64,000 nt of DNA, taken from contig OZ020267.1 in assembly GCA_963971225.1 (NCBI GenBank), forward strand, positions 112,602,936 to 112,666,935, given 5' to 3'. A model generated the notes under the pieces. The model did not search any database and was not told where the DNA came from. It saw nothing but the letters and a program-made list of their open reading frames with translations. The position numbers and the translations under genes were made by a program. Positions 47,886 through 59,118 of the stretch are shown here, one piece after another. This DNA is from Melieria omissa (Eukaryota > Arthropoda > Insecta > Diptera > Ulidiidae). How positions within the stretch are numbered: position 1 is the first letter of the stretch; each line of letters begins with the position of its first letter.

Positions 47886-48844
47886 TAAGGAGTGAACCAG
47901 AAAGATTTTAGAATTTTTACGCATCCAGCCTACGAAAATGTCAAGAGTTAGGAGCCTAGTATTTCCGAGTGAAAGTATCTATAAATATTGCAGTTTCTTG
48001 CTATATTACTCAATTGCATCTTGGATCTACTTTAGTCAACATGTCCAGCCTGCAAAAGTTGTACCACAAGTTAATAATGGACATTTACTTGACTGATAAA
48101 ACGAAGTCTAGACTTAGCATTGCAAGGAAAAGAAAAGCGAGCGTAGCGATGGTTTATAATGTTATAAACAACTACAACGCGGAAAGCTCCATCTACAGAG
48201 CCGAAGAATCAGACAGAAAAAAGGGTCCAAGTAACCTAGAAGTGCTGAAGAGGGTTGTTAGCACATATCGGAATAACCCCACGAGGTCGACTCGAGTAGT
48301 TGCTGCTGCAGCAGGCACATCGCAATGAACTGAGATGCAATATAAGCAAAGTCAAGGATTAAGGACCTACGAACAGCAGAAAGTGCCTGACCGGTCGGAA
48401 GCAAAAGAAAAAATAGCGAAGACGCGGGCTTGAAAACTGCATGACGATTACATAACCAAGTTCCATTGCTTAGTTTTTGATGATGAAACCTACTGTAAGG
48501 TGCTGTTCACATATTACGTAACGCTCTTAGGGGGGGGGGGGGGGTTCAAAGGTGTGTTACGAAGTGTTACGACGGGGATGGGGGGGTCATCGACTGCGTT
48601 ACGTAACGTCGAAAAAATACCCAAAAATCAGCACCTGAAATTCAAATTCGCGCGCGGATTCGGTAAAGTTGGCAATGACTTGCATTGTGAAGCGGCCCTC
48701 AAACAATCTTGTGGCAGCACTGTTTTCGGTCTATGCACGTCTGTGCCTGCTCACTTCTCGTTTGATTATCTGAATCGTTACGATTGTTTCTGTTTAAAAT
48801 ATTTCTCCTAGTTGTGAATTTAGAATTTCTAATTTTTTTTCGCA

Positions 48845-49610
48845 ATGTCGAATCTGGGAAAACTTTATCGCGAACTATACGATGCTTACAAAGCAGCGTA
48901 TATTGACAGTCTGTCAAAACAAACGATTCAAAAACAAGTGAATGAGTTGTGGGCGAAATTGAAAAATGAAGAAAATCTTGTTTCGGCTACGGAAGCAGAG
49001 ATTCTACGGCTCAAACGAAAATCAACAAAAAAAAAAGTGTCGTTTCTCAATCTATTCACAGCTGCTGCAGAAACAAAAAAAGATGAAGAAACAAAAATCG
49101 CGACCGTACCACCTGAGTCCCAACCAGTAGGAAAAACTCTTGAAATTAAGGTAAACAAAAATATACACTGTCACAGTTTTCAAAATCGAAATGTTTTCTT
49201 CTATATATAAATTATTTTGGTATCTTTGTCTTCTATACAAAAATTTGTTGTAATAAGCTTTGTCAAATGAAAAATATGTTTGAGTCTAAAAAGTATTCAA
49301 TTTCAATTATTAAAGGATTTGCAAGACATGTGGGCTTTACCGTGCATCAAACAAGTCAGTTTTACGGCACTCACGTTTGCTTCACAAAAAAGAGTCTTCA
49401 AAAATGACAAAAGAGGTAGGGAGAAAAGAAGTTAAGACCCCGTAGAGTTGCGGCCCAACGCGCAACTGAACTTCTATGTATCCTCAACGACGACCATCCT
49501 GACGCTGAAGACGCTTTGTGGATGGAAGAAAATGAAGTTGAGGCAGACTGTATTCCTAAATTTTCGAATGAAAGTTGCAATGGAATGCAAGAAATAAGGG
49601 ATATTTCTCA
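48845..49610 (+). CDS. Unrecognised small gene inside the PIF/Harbinger-like element
   Basis: A frame from 48845 gives MSNLGKLYRELYDAYKAAYI and then DSLSKQTIQKQVNELWAKLK, a charged, helical, probably coiled-coil segment with a basic stretch KRKSTKKKV. At about 49150 a donor-like AAG|GTAAAC appears (after KTLEIK), and about 49314 an acceptor-like TTATTAAAG. A second open stretch further on reads RPRRVAAQRATELLCILNDD and DHPDAEDALWMEENEVEAD. The middle contains a frame break. It may be the accessory (DNA-binding) protein of the element; no motif proves this. Function unknown. Confidence 0.35.
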
Positions 49611-49787
49611 ATGGTCGACATCTCTATGGACACAGCGCTCATAAACTCAATTTTTTGTTACTTAAAAGGATTAAAAAAATTTTACTGTACTAGCCGCAAG
49701 TGCAATGATAATATTTACTTTGTTTTTCTAAATAAGCATTGAAAATAAGTTATAGAAGAAAAAAAATTTGAAAGTTATATAACATAC

Positions 49788-49912
49788 ATCTGTGGCTTCT
49801 CGCAATAACAGAAAAAGTCACATATCCCATAAAGTTCAAAATTTCATCAAAATATGTAAAATGAACCTTATGGCATAAGTGACTTTCTCTGTTATGGCGG
49901 CAAGCCACAGAT
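49788..49912. mobile_element. Hairpin MITE of 125 bp, third nesting level
   Basis: The left half from ATCTGTGGCTTCTCGC and the right half ending GGCAAGCCACAGAT are inverted repeats over about 50 bp, with around seven mismatches (shared words: AACAGA, AAAGTCAC, CCATAA). The whole unit folds into one hairpin. It lies inside the PIF/Harbinger-like element, itself inside the DD37E element. The target duplication is not certain. Confidence 0.8.
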
Positions 49913-50894
49913 ATTACTATTCAAAGAGAGTCCTTATATATTGATCATTCAAAATTATGTATTTAATGTACCCGGATTATATTGAAAAACATTTAAATTT
50001 ACGCTTATAATCATAATTACGGTATTTGGATGGTTATAACATTAAAAATATTGCTGGCTACATTATACACTTTCCATTATAAAAAAAAACCCCCGCGTTA
50101 CGTTATTAGGGGGGGGGGGGTAGTGAGGTTTGTTACGTTGTGTTACAACCAGGGGGGGAGGGGTCAAAAAAGGTCGAAAAATGCGTTACGTAATATGTGA
50201 ACGGCCCCTAAGGCGAACTTCAAGCAGTTGACTGGCAATGCCCATTTGATTACAAACAATAAGAATGGAACATCCAGAAAATACTCCGAAGTGAAATAGA
50301 CCAAATTTCCAAAACGCTTCATGGTTCGGCAAGGGATTTGCACCTGCGGTCTACGGAGCAAGTCGTTCATTACTTTAGGAAAAATTATCTCTAGAATTTA
50401 TATATAAGAATGTCTGCAAAAAGGTCTTCTATCATTTATTGAATAGCACAAAGGAACAGTTTTGTTATGGGCGGACCTAGCAACAAGCCACTACTCCAGG
50501 TCAACTAAGGAATGGTATGAAGAAAATTGTGTCACGGTGGTCTTAAAAGTGCCAAATCCACCCAAAGGCCCGGAACTTCGGCCTATTGAAAGATATTGGG
50601 CTGTAATGAAACAAACCCTAAGAAAAACAAAAAAGTTTGCAAAAATGATGTACAGTTCTGAAATCGTTGGAAGCCTATGCAATAGTCACCGAATGTACTG
50701 TCCAGTCTCTAACTAAGAACTTTAAGAAAAATATAAAAAAAAATTTGCAAAAGCGAATTATATTTCATGAAATTTTTTTGTGAATGAGAGTTTAATAAAT
50801 GCATAATAAACTGCAGTTTATTTTAGTAAAATCAGACTATTACTTTTTTTAATGTGTCCTTAAAAACTCTAAATTTTTTCTGGTTCACTCCTTA

Positions 50895-53440
50895 GAATTT
50901 TTTTTCATGAGCGAAAAGTCCCTGCAAACAATTTCTCGATATAAATTTTTAGCGACAGTTTCTCGAAATAATCTCGATAATGTTTGAATTTTTTGCCATC
51001 AAGATTTTGAATATTTTCAACTCAAATGAAATATTTTTTTGTTAAACGAAAAATTGTGATTTCCTGAACGTTTAAAACAGAGTTTACGTGTAATTATAAT
51101 CGTAATATAATTTGAATAATTGACTGGCGACAATTCTGCAAAATATGCGTTTTATTTCAATTTTCAAAAAGAAAAGTTTTCGTAATAGTATCGAAAATTC
51201 TATTGAGAACAAAGAAAATTACACTATCGTAACGATATCGAGAATTTCGAAAATCTCGACATCGTTACGATATCTCGGATAAGAAAATTTCAATATCGTT
51301 ACGATGTCGAGATTTTCGAAAGTTTTTTTTTTTTATAATAAGTTTTGATTTTGATTTTTAGCTAATAATTTTTACGGTTCCTGAAAAAAAAAATCACTTC
51401 ACTTAATCTTCCTATGAATCCACACCTCTTCCACTCGTCAATCCAATAAAAATTACTATTTCCTTCTAGTTTCACTTCCTTCTTCACATTATACAACAAA
51501 TGAACTTTAACTAACGGAACATGCTACCCGTTATCTATAAGAACATCATAACATTGTGGCTCTGCATTAAATTTCGCACCAACACTGTAACTGTAACAGC
51601 TCGAACTATTGGCAACAGCCGACGAAATGCGCCGCGTTAAGTGAAAGTTAATTTCGGCCACGTTCAACCTAATTGCCATCGGACACCAAGGCACGCACGC
51701 TGTTAATTTTTTGTTCAAATGCAATTGTAATTGATACTAACCTGATTTCTCGGCCATGGCAAGAGACGAGCGCAAAAAAAACATCGCCAGCATTGTGCAC
51801 AAACGGCAAATTGAAAGCATATGTTAGCAACGGCCGCATTGCCTGAATGAACGCACCCACACGCACGCACACGAACCCAAATACACGCATATAAATTGCT
51901 GTTTGTGTATCTCTGTGTGTGTGTGTGTGCGGGTGCGTTCTCGTTAACCTAATGACAGCGCCAGCGAACCGTCTCAACGCAAACTGTGCACATCGGCAGG
52001 CGAAGGCGCGCGGGCGCAATCGAAGTGACGGCCGACAAGTGGCCGCATTCGGCCTGCGCCTGTGCGAGATAACACTGTAATTTATTTGAACTTTACAGCA
52101 TCATTAATTTAAAGCTTATTCAGTTGTTGAAGATTTATTAAATTAACTTGCGCGCCCAACGTCAGCGCCACAGCGTATGCAAGCATTTTGCTGAGACGGC
52201 AGCTGAGCATCGATGTGTGTGTGCGTGTGTGCACTTGAGTGTGTCGAGCCGTCTTTGGCGGCGTTTGATTGTGCGGCAAAATGTTACGAGCCGACACTGG
52301 AAACGAATCAACCATGCATAAAAGTGGCGCAGTAGCCGGAAGCCAACGTCAAAGACCACAGCGGCCATGGCTGGCGGCATGCAGCGCATCGCAGTGCGGT
52401 TGCAATGTTTTCGAAGTGGCTTAGACAGACCGACGGAGAGTAAAAATGTTGCAAAAGTTTAGTTTAATGTTGCTGAAGGTGTTCCATCACACACTGGGGG
52501 TATTCACAGCGAGTTGGTGAGTGCACTAAGAGAGCAACAAATGCAAAGGCAGAGCCATCATTTTGCCTTTAAATCAACCGTGTAGCAAAAAAGTTTTCGA
52601 AATGGATGTTTACTGTATTTAAGTCGACTTCTGATTTGAAATTTAGCCACTTAAAATCTTGGCCCATTATTCCAATTCCATCTTAATCTCAACTCAACTC
52701 AACTCAACTGCACCAGTCCACGTTGCACTTCACGGCAATCGCAGTGCAGCCACAACGTCAACGCTCACCAGAAAGCGGGAGAACTCAATTTATTGCAATT
52801 GCGTTGAATAACGGCAGGAATAATAAAGGCCAAGGAAATTGCAATTTTAATCAAGGCTTTGGGTATTTTCCCTTAAGAATTGCAATTTTACTATGCGGTC
52901 AGCGTTCGAAATTGCCATTCAATGCATTGCATTCAATGCAGCTCCACTCAACTCAACTCAACTCAATGCAATTCAATTCAATTGGCTGACGGTTTATTTA
53001 CTTTTGGCTGCGTTGCTGCTGTTGTAGTTGTTGTTGTTGTTGTTGTATGCAAAAATCGCATTAAACTTTTATCGAGTGGAAGGCGGTAGCGTTGAATGAG
53101 AGCGCTTATTTCTTTTTCATAGCTTCTAATGATGCAAATATGCGCCACACACACAGACACACACTTAGACATAAATATACATACACACACAAGTACATGT
53201 TCGTGCATAAGCGTATTGCAAATGAGGCACTCGAAGCTGCTTGTGGCCATATCCTTTTATGCTAATATCCTTTTTGGGGCATACTTTGCTTATGCTCGCA
53301 GTAATCGCTTAATTAGTTGGCGAATTGTTGCTGGAATGCGAGCAATTTTTTCAAATGGATTATTCGGTAATTGGTTATGGGCGATGCAACTGAAGTAACA
53401 TGCGACAAGTGAGTTGAAGAAATTTGATACTAAGAGAGTT
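50895..53440. other. Non-coding DNA with a GC-richer island (51500-53400)
   Basis: A 51225-51272 hairpin is annotated separately. GTGTGTGTG runs occur near 51915-51930 and 52215-52230, CAACT pentamers at 52687-52710 and 52948-52966, and TTGTTGTTG at 53028-53045. Frames here have no domains. Confidence 0.35.
51225..51272. repeat. 19-bp hairpin with ATCGTAACGAT core, third copy nearby
   Basis: TATCGTAACGATATCGAGA (51225-51243) and TCTCGACATCGTTACGATA (51254-51272) pair at 18 of 19 positions around ATTTCGAAAA. A third related arm lies at 51294-51312, followed by TTTTCGAAAG. The CTCGAAATAATCTCGATAAT words near 50950-50980 look related. Origin unknown; possibly the end of a decayed element. Confidence 0.75.
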
Positions 53441-53631
53441 TGTGTTCATCTACTTTACTTCAACTAAATACTCTGTGATATTTTTCGGAATTTTTGTTAC
53501 TTGTATTTCTATTCATTTTTTTATTTATTAATTTATATTTATGATTTTATTTAATTTTAATATTAATGTTTTATTTGTTACGTATTTATTCATTTATTTA
53601 TTTTTTGAGTTTTTTTATTTTTATTTATGTA
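53441..53631. repeat. AT-rich TTTATTTA tract, left part
   Basis: This is low-complexity TTTATTTATT DNA, split from the main tract (54211 onward) by the inserted MITE. Confidence 0.6.
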
Positions 53632-54208
53632 AGGGAGAGGGCTGGGTTGTGAACAGGGGTTTTGTTTTTTGGCTCTAACTTTTCACAGAATAAAGATATC
53701 GAAAAATCGAAGATACCGTTGGAAAGGTGAATATATAACGCAACTTTTTTATGAAGACAGATTACCGTTTTGATTGAAATTTAACTCTCTACGTCCAATT
53801 TTCTAAGGACGTGATTTTTTGCTTTTCCAAAAAAGTGGCTGGGTTGTGAACCGTCTGGAAAATCCCTATTAAAGTCGGAAAATACGAATAAAACACCCAT
53901 AATTTTTAGGTAAGTTGAGGATTTATTTAATCAGGAGGCCTCAAGAGGTGAAAAAAGTTATAATGACGCCAATTAGGCCAAAAAATCGCAATGAATGAAA
54001 GTGCTCAATTTTTTGAATTTTCATCCTAATCGGTGTCGCAATGTTTGCTTGTGAAATACGAATGCGTTCTCGCATTGGCCCACTTCAAGTGAACTCAAGA
54101 CAGTCAAGACAAACTTGACAGTTGAAAGATTGGCGATATGTCAATTAGGGAAAGAAAAAACGGTAATGGTTCACAACCCAGCCTGGTTCACAACCCAGCC
54201 CTCTCCCT
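53632..54208. mobile_element. 577-bp TA-flanked MITE with repeated GGCTGGGTTGTGAAC
   Basis: The terminal repeats AGGGAGAGGGCTGGGTTGTG and complement are about 27 bp, with TA outside both (53630-53631, 54209-54210). This indicates Tc1/mariner-type targeting. The word GGCTGGGTTGTGAACC also occurs internally at 53837 and as an extra inverted copy just inside the right end (about 54168-54183), making four copies. No coding content. It inserted into AT-rich repeat DNA rich in TA targets. Confidence 0.9.
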
Positions 54209-55739
54209 TACTCATTTATTAAATTATTATATTATGAATTTTTTATTTATTTAATTATTAAATTATTTACTTATATATATATTTTTTTTTTACTCATTTA
54301 TTTATTTTTGAATTTTTTATTGTTATTTTTGTAGACATTTATTTAATTATTATATTTTTTTTAGTTTTTTGTTTATTTATTTATTATTATTATTTTTATA
54401 AATTGATTCATTTCTTTATTTGTATTTATTTTGGAAAATATTTATTAATTAATTTATTTTATTTATTTATTATTTTTGTATTTATTTATTTATTTGATTT
54501 ATTTACTTTTATTTTACTTTTTAGTATGGTATTTTATTTATTTATTTAGTTGTTGTAATTTGTTTATAATTTAATTAATTAATTAATTTTATTTATTTAG
54601 TAAACTATTTATTCATTAATTAATTTATTTATTTAGGTATTTTTATTTAGTTGTTTGTTTATTTACTTATTTATTTATTTATTTATTTCTTCTTTTTATT
54701 CTTTTAAATCACTTAATTATTATTATTTTTTTTATAAATTAATCAATTAATTTATTTAAATTTATGTGGCAAAATATTAATTAATTAATTTTTTTATTTA
54801 GTTTCATTTATTTATTGTTTAAGTTCTGTATTTATTTATTTTATTTATTTTATTTATTTTATTTATTTAATTTATTTTATTTATTTTATTTGCTTTATTT
54901 ATTTTATTTATTTTATTTATTTTATTTATTTTATTTATTTTATTTATTTTATTTATTTTATTTATTTTATTTATTTTATTTATTTTATTTATTTTATTTA
55001 TTTTATTTATTTTATTTATTTTATTTATTTTATTTATTTTATTTATTTTATTTATTTTATTTATTTTATTTATTTTATTTATTTTATTTATTTGAATTAT
55101 TTTATTTATTTTATTTTATTTTATTTTATTTTATTTTATTTTATTTATTTATTTTATTTATTTTAGTTATTTTATTTGTTTTATTTATTTTATTTATTTT
55201 ATTTATTTTACTTTATTTATTTTATTCATTTAATTTATTTAAGTTATTTAAGTTATTTGATTTATTTTATTTATTTTATTTATTTTATTAATTTTATTTT
55301 TTTTATTGATTTTATTGATTTTATTTATTTTAGTTATTTTAGTTATTTTATTTAATTTATTTTATTTATTTTATTTATTTAATTTATTTAATTTATTTAA
55401 TTTATTTTATTTATTTTATTTATTTTATTTATTTAATTTATTTTATTTATTTTATTTATTTTAGTTATTTAATTTATTTAATTTATTTTATTTATTTTAT
55501 TTATTTTATTTATTTTATTTATTTTATTTATTTTTTTTATTTTATTTACTTAATTTATTTAATTTATTTATATATTTATTTACTTTTTATTTTTGTTATT
55601 TATTTGATTTATTTATTTGTTATTATTTAACAAAATAAATTAACTTATTAATTAAATTTAATTTCATTTTTTTAATTTATCAATCAGTTAATTAATTCTT
55701 TAATTTTTATTTATTTATTAATTTATTTCTGTATTTATT

Positions 55740-55774
<35 letters not shown>

Positions 55775-55795
55775 TTCATTTATTTATCTATCAAC
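54209..55795. repeat. AT-rich tract with a 9-bp TTTATTTTA array
   Basis: From about 54838 to 55100 the unit TTTATTTTA is repeated almost without error (about 28 copies). Degenerate versions run on to about 55560, and TTTA tetramers continue to 55795. The array creates a spurious 158-codon frame of FYL tripeptides (54815-55291), which is not a gene. Confidence 0.9.
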
Positions 55796-57292
55796 CCAAA
55801 AGGGTTTACGCGCTAACAAGACAAATTGTTTTGTGTAGCTTTAAAAATGCCAACCAGTTTCATGCTTCTTAAATCAATTTACCATAAAAAAGCCAATGTA
55901 AGAAAAAAATTGAAAATAAAATAACTGTCCGAGCACGTGCGGGCGCCCACTTTAAGTTCAACATGTGCACGAGTTCGCTGTGCTGCCATTTTGGGGCATG
56001 TTCGACTAGAGTTTTTCAAACAAATTTTAACACTTTTACTGTTTATGTGAGCGCACGCATTTAATGCGTTCATCACGTATGGGTTGCCAGCAGACGCCCG
56101 CACACACACACACACAAATACCAATACAAAGCCAAGCACACCAGCACTCACACAGCCCAACGAATTCCAGCACCTAAGCGAGCAGGTCGCGCGCAGTTGT
56201 TGCGGCAACACATGGCGGCCCGAGTGCCTTCGTTTGGGTCGTGGCATGTGAGGTCAAATATGGCAACGCCTAAACTTGCTACACTTAACCTACAGTTCGG
56301 CAGTCGGTTACATTCATTCAACTAAGGAGAAGGGTTTACCCCGCAAGTTTTTTACCTCACGTAACTGAATCTAATGAGCTAATGCAGCGCTAAGACCACT
56401 TGGACATTGTTGACAGTCCACAACTTTGTTTGTTGTCGAACAAACAAATTCTGCACTGAAATATTCAGTTAGTTGTGTCTCAGCTGTGCTCCATTCCTGT
56501 CGCAGCGTACAAAAGAGTTCGTTGTGGATTCGCACGAAAATTCGCTTTTTTGTGCGTTGTTCTTTTGCTTTTGGTTGATTTGATTTTATTTTGGTTCTCA
56601 TTCGTTTAAGGAGCATGCAACAACTTTTTAATCTCACAAGATAATTGCCAAAAGTTGTTAACTTTATTTTATTTTATCTCTTTTTTGGACTTTTTGTTTG
56701 GACTTTTCATGAACTTTTCTGTGAACTGTCGGTCGCTGTTCGACGCGTCGTTTGGGGTTGGCTCAGCAAATAGTTGGCTGCGAATTGGCTGACATGATTT
56801 TCGGGGGGATGAACATTTGAAGGGCAACTGGCCATTTGGTCATCAAAGTTACATGTGAAGTTGAAGTTCAGGCGAAAATTCCACACACTCAGTCACTCAC
56901 AGCGTCAAGTCAAGACTGCTCACTGCGCTCTGAGGTCAATTTGGATTACCCGCCTGTCTAATTGAGTGCTTTAAAATGTTCGAAAACTTTTTCACGCTGT
57001 CCTGTTCGGTTGTGTCCAGTTGTTCTTGCTGTTTTATTTGTTGTTATTTTCTTTTTTGTGTTTGCCATTAGACTTGCATCAAATATTTAGACAGCGTATG
57101 TGTTTGTGTGTGGGTGCGGGCAAAATCGGGTGACATTAGGAGCATTGACGAGTAATTTTCACTAATTCGATTAAGTATTAAAACGAAAGTTTAGGCATTG
57201 TTTTTCTGGAGATTGGAAATATTTTTGTCTCTTTTTTTTAGTAACCTTGTTGTGAATGTGGATCTATGGTTGAAATTTTCGAGGGTTTTGTG
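55796..57292. other. GC-richer non-coding island
   Basis: CACACACACACAC lies at 56101-56115. The remaining DNA is repeat-poor, with frames of 88-122 codons on the minus strand that show no domains. Regulatory or intronic character is inferred. Confidence 0.35.
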
Positions 57293-57745
57293 TAGTAACC
57301 AACCGAATATTCGGTTTCGGCCCAAATAAGTGTTTCGGTTTCAGTTTCGGCCAAAAAATGCCCGAACAGCGGAAACCGAAGCTTTCTAGAATAGTTTTTA
57401 CATTTAGAAGAGAATTTAGATGCCACAAATGCAAATAATTTTCTTTTTTTAGAATTTAATATTAAATAATTTAATTTCGAATATAAGCGAGTAAGGTACA
57501 AAACGGTAATTATTTTATTGTTTTAAAAAAGAAAGAATTGTTTTTATTAATAAGTATTTATTTATTTATGTCATGTTTGCTTGTTCTTTATTTACTTAAA
57601 GTAAAATTCGTTTGTTGAAAAATTTTGATTTTGATGTTTGATGTGGTAGTTTTTATTTCAACTATAAAGTTTCGGTTTCGGTCGAATATTAAAAAAAAAC
57701 CGAAATTCGGTTTCGGCCCAAAAAAGTGGTTTTGGTCGGACACTA
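57293..57745. mobile_element. 453-bp hAT MITE with TTCGGTTTCGG repeats
   Basis: A perfect 8-bp duplication GTTTTGTG (57285-57292, 57746-57753) flanks ends TAGTAACCAACC and, inverted, TAGTGTCCGACC (9 of 12 alike). Subterminal TTCGGTTTCGGCCCAAA occurs as a direct repeat near both ends (57308, 57705), and GAAACCGAA words are scattered between. No transposase frame. Confidence 0.92.
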
Positions 57746-57805
57746 GTTTTGTGTTTTTGTGATTTGTTGGCCTTTGCTTATCTTTGATGTATTAACGGCA
57801 CTTAA

Positions 57806-58073
57806 CTCTTTCAGTCTTGACATTGTCAAATCTTAACCCTTTCGGGGCGGAGTTTAAATTTGAAATCCAAAATATTCTCAGTAGAAATATTCTCATGCTA
57901 TGAACGTTGGGGCTAAAAAATTATATTGGATGCTCACAAATTCTGAAATAATCCTTTTATGCGAGAACACCGAAATCGAAATAATATTTTGCGTGGGTCG
58001 CAAGATTTGAATAATTGTTTCGAGGGGCATCAAAAATTTGCTGGGACGTATTATCCCAGTAGTCAAGAAAGAG
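57806..58073. mobile_element. 268-bp TTAA-flanked MITE
   Basis: TTAA at 57802-57805 and 58074-58077 flank CTCTTTCAGTCTTGAC and, inverted, CTCTTTCTTGAC (the same sequence with a 4-bp gap). Near the right end is the palindrome CTGGGACG...TCCCAG. A second TTAACCCTTTCGGGGCGG word occurs inside at 57833. The features match piggyBac-like targeting; no coding content. Confidence 0.75.
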
Positions 58074-58077
58074 TTAA

Positions 58078-59118
58078 ATTACTTATTGAAATATTTTAAA
58101 GCATTTTTTTAAAAAGCCAAATTCAATGATTTTTTATTCACAACAAAAATATACTTGAATAAATAGAGATAAAAAGTATGTAATAAAAAAAAAAAATTTT
58201 TATAATCTAAACAACAAGTTTTCCTGAAAATATGTGTTAAAAAAAATTAAAAACCTGTTAAAAACGCGCTCAACTTTGGAAGAGCACGATTCATCCTTTT
58301 AGGGCAATGGAAAGCATCAGAATTTCAATCAGAACATATATCTTAGGTATTCAAACTTGAAAGCTCTGTCAGAAATATGTCCAAAGAAGAGTCAAAGAAT
58401 TTTAGATATTTAATGGCCTGGAACAAACATTAATGCAGAGAGTGAAGAGTAGTTTATTTTTTTCTTATCTCAAGCTAATTTCAAGCTAATGGTTTGACGG
58501 TAACATGGAGTAATTTTTTTTACTATAGGAACATCTTGAGTCAACGTTTGATTTCAAGGAGCAAAAGGCGGACAGCTTGTTCAATCAATCATTGTATGGG
58601 ATAGTCAAAAATTTCCTGAAACAAAATAACAAACATTGGCACAGACAATTGTTTCTCTGTTTTCTACTTTTTCTCTTCTTCAAAAAGCTTATTCCAAGCT
58701 AAAATTTTTTTTCACCAGGAACTTGCTGGCATTATTTTTGTCTTCTATTAAAAAGACACATACAGCTTGCTACGTTTATAAAAAAACTCAATTCAGAGGA
58801 AATTTGTGCAAAATGTATTTCCTGAACTACACATTTCAGTTCGGGAAGAAATTGCTACTCTCCTTCCTTAACCAGTCGGACTGAATATAGCGGATATATG
58901 TATATAGTCCAGAAGACAGCTCATCAGTATACTTTATAGCATCTAACAGATACATTAGCGCCAACGCGCTAATTGGATACCGGAACATCGCCAATGGAAC
59001 CAACCCATCAACTAATACTTACATTTCCAATACCAACCAAAAAGTTGTCAATAATATATTTAGTTCTCCAACACACAGTTCATTGATTACACTGTGCGTG
59101 AAATTCACCCTCAAAAAC
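58078..59118. other. AT-rich non-coding DNA, nothing recognised
   Basis: No transposon ends, tandem repeats or domain-bearing frames were seen. An 82-codon frame at 58636-58884 is unremarkable. Confidence 0.35.

Larger units (their letters stand above)
48499..50208 (+). mobile_element. PIF/Harbinger-like element nested in the DD37E transposase gene
   Basis: The ends GGTGCTGTTCACATATTACG and, inverted, GGGGCCGTTCACATATTACG continue with TAACGC. A 3-bp duplication TAA (48496-48498, 50209-50211) flanks it. Deleting the element plus one TAA restores the transposase frame exactly. TAA/TTA duplications are typical of PIF/Harbinger. Next to each end is a long G run (48531-48543, 50108-50119) and GTGTTACGA words, giving extended inverted similarity. 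It contains a small gene-like region but no DDE transposase that I can see, so it is probably non-autonomous. Confidence 0.9.
47969..50716 (+). pseudogene. DD37E transposase pseudogene, split by insertion
   Basis: The start is 47969, or more likely 48041 (MSSLQKLYHKL). The N-terminal DNA-binding part ends GTSQ at a TGA (48326-48328). The frame continues through a second TGA (where Trp is expected) to the first catalytic Asp in HCLVFDDETYCK, where the nested element enters (48499-50208). After it the frame resumes ANFKQLTGNAHLITNNKNGT and passes three more stops (TAG, TAA, TAG). It then gives the second Asp in LLWADLATSHYS and the Glu in PELRPIERYWAVMKQTLRK. Exactly 37 residues separate them, hence DD37E, a group described from mosquitoes. 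At least five in-frame stops show long inactivity. Confidence 0.9.
47888..50892 (+). mobile_element. Tc1/mariner-superfamily element (DD37E type), interrupted by a nested transposon
   Basis: The inverted repeats AGGAGTGAACCAGAAA (47888) and its complement (ending 50892) extend imperfectly to about 30 bp, with TA outside both (47886-47887, 50893-50894). Removing the nested element and its 3-bp duplication leaves 1292 bp, the usual size of a complete Tc1/mariner element. The transposase reads in the same direction through both halves. Confidence 0.93.

Noticed and set aside
54815..55291. 158-codon + strand frame of repeated FYL
   Set aside because: It is the translation of a 9-bp TTTATTTTA array; all frames of such an array stay open and there is no independent coding evidence.
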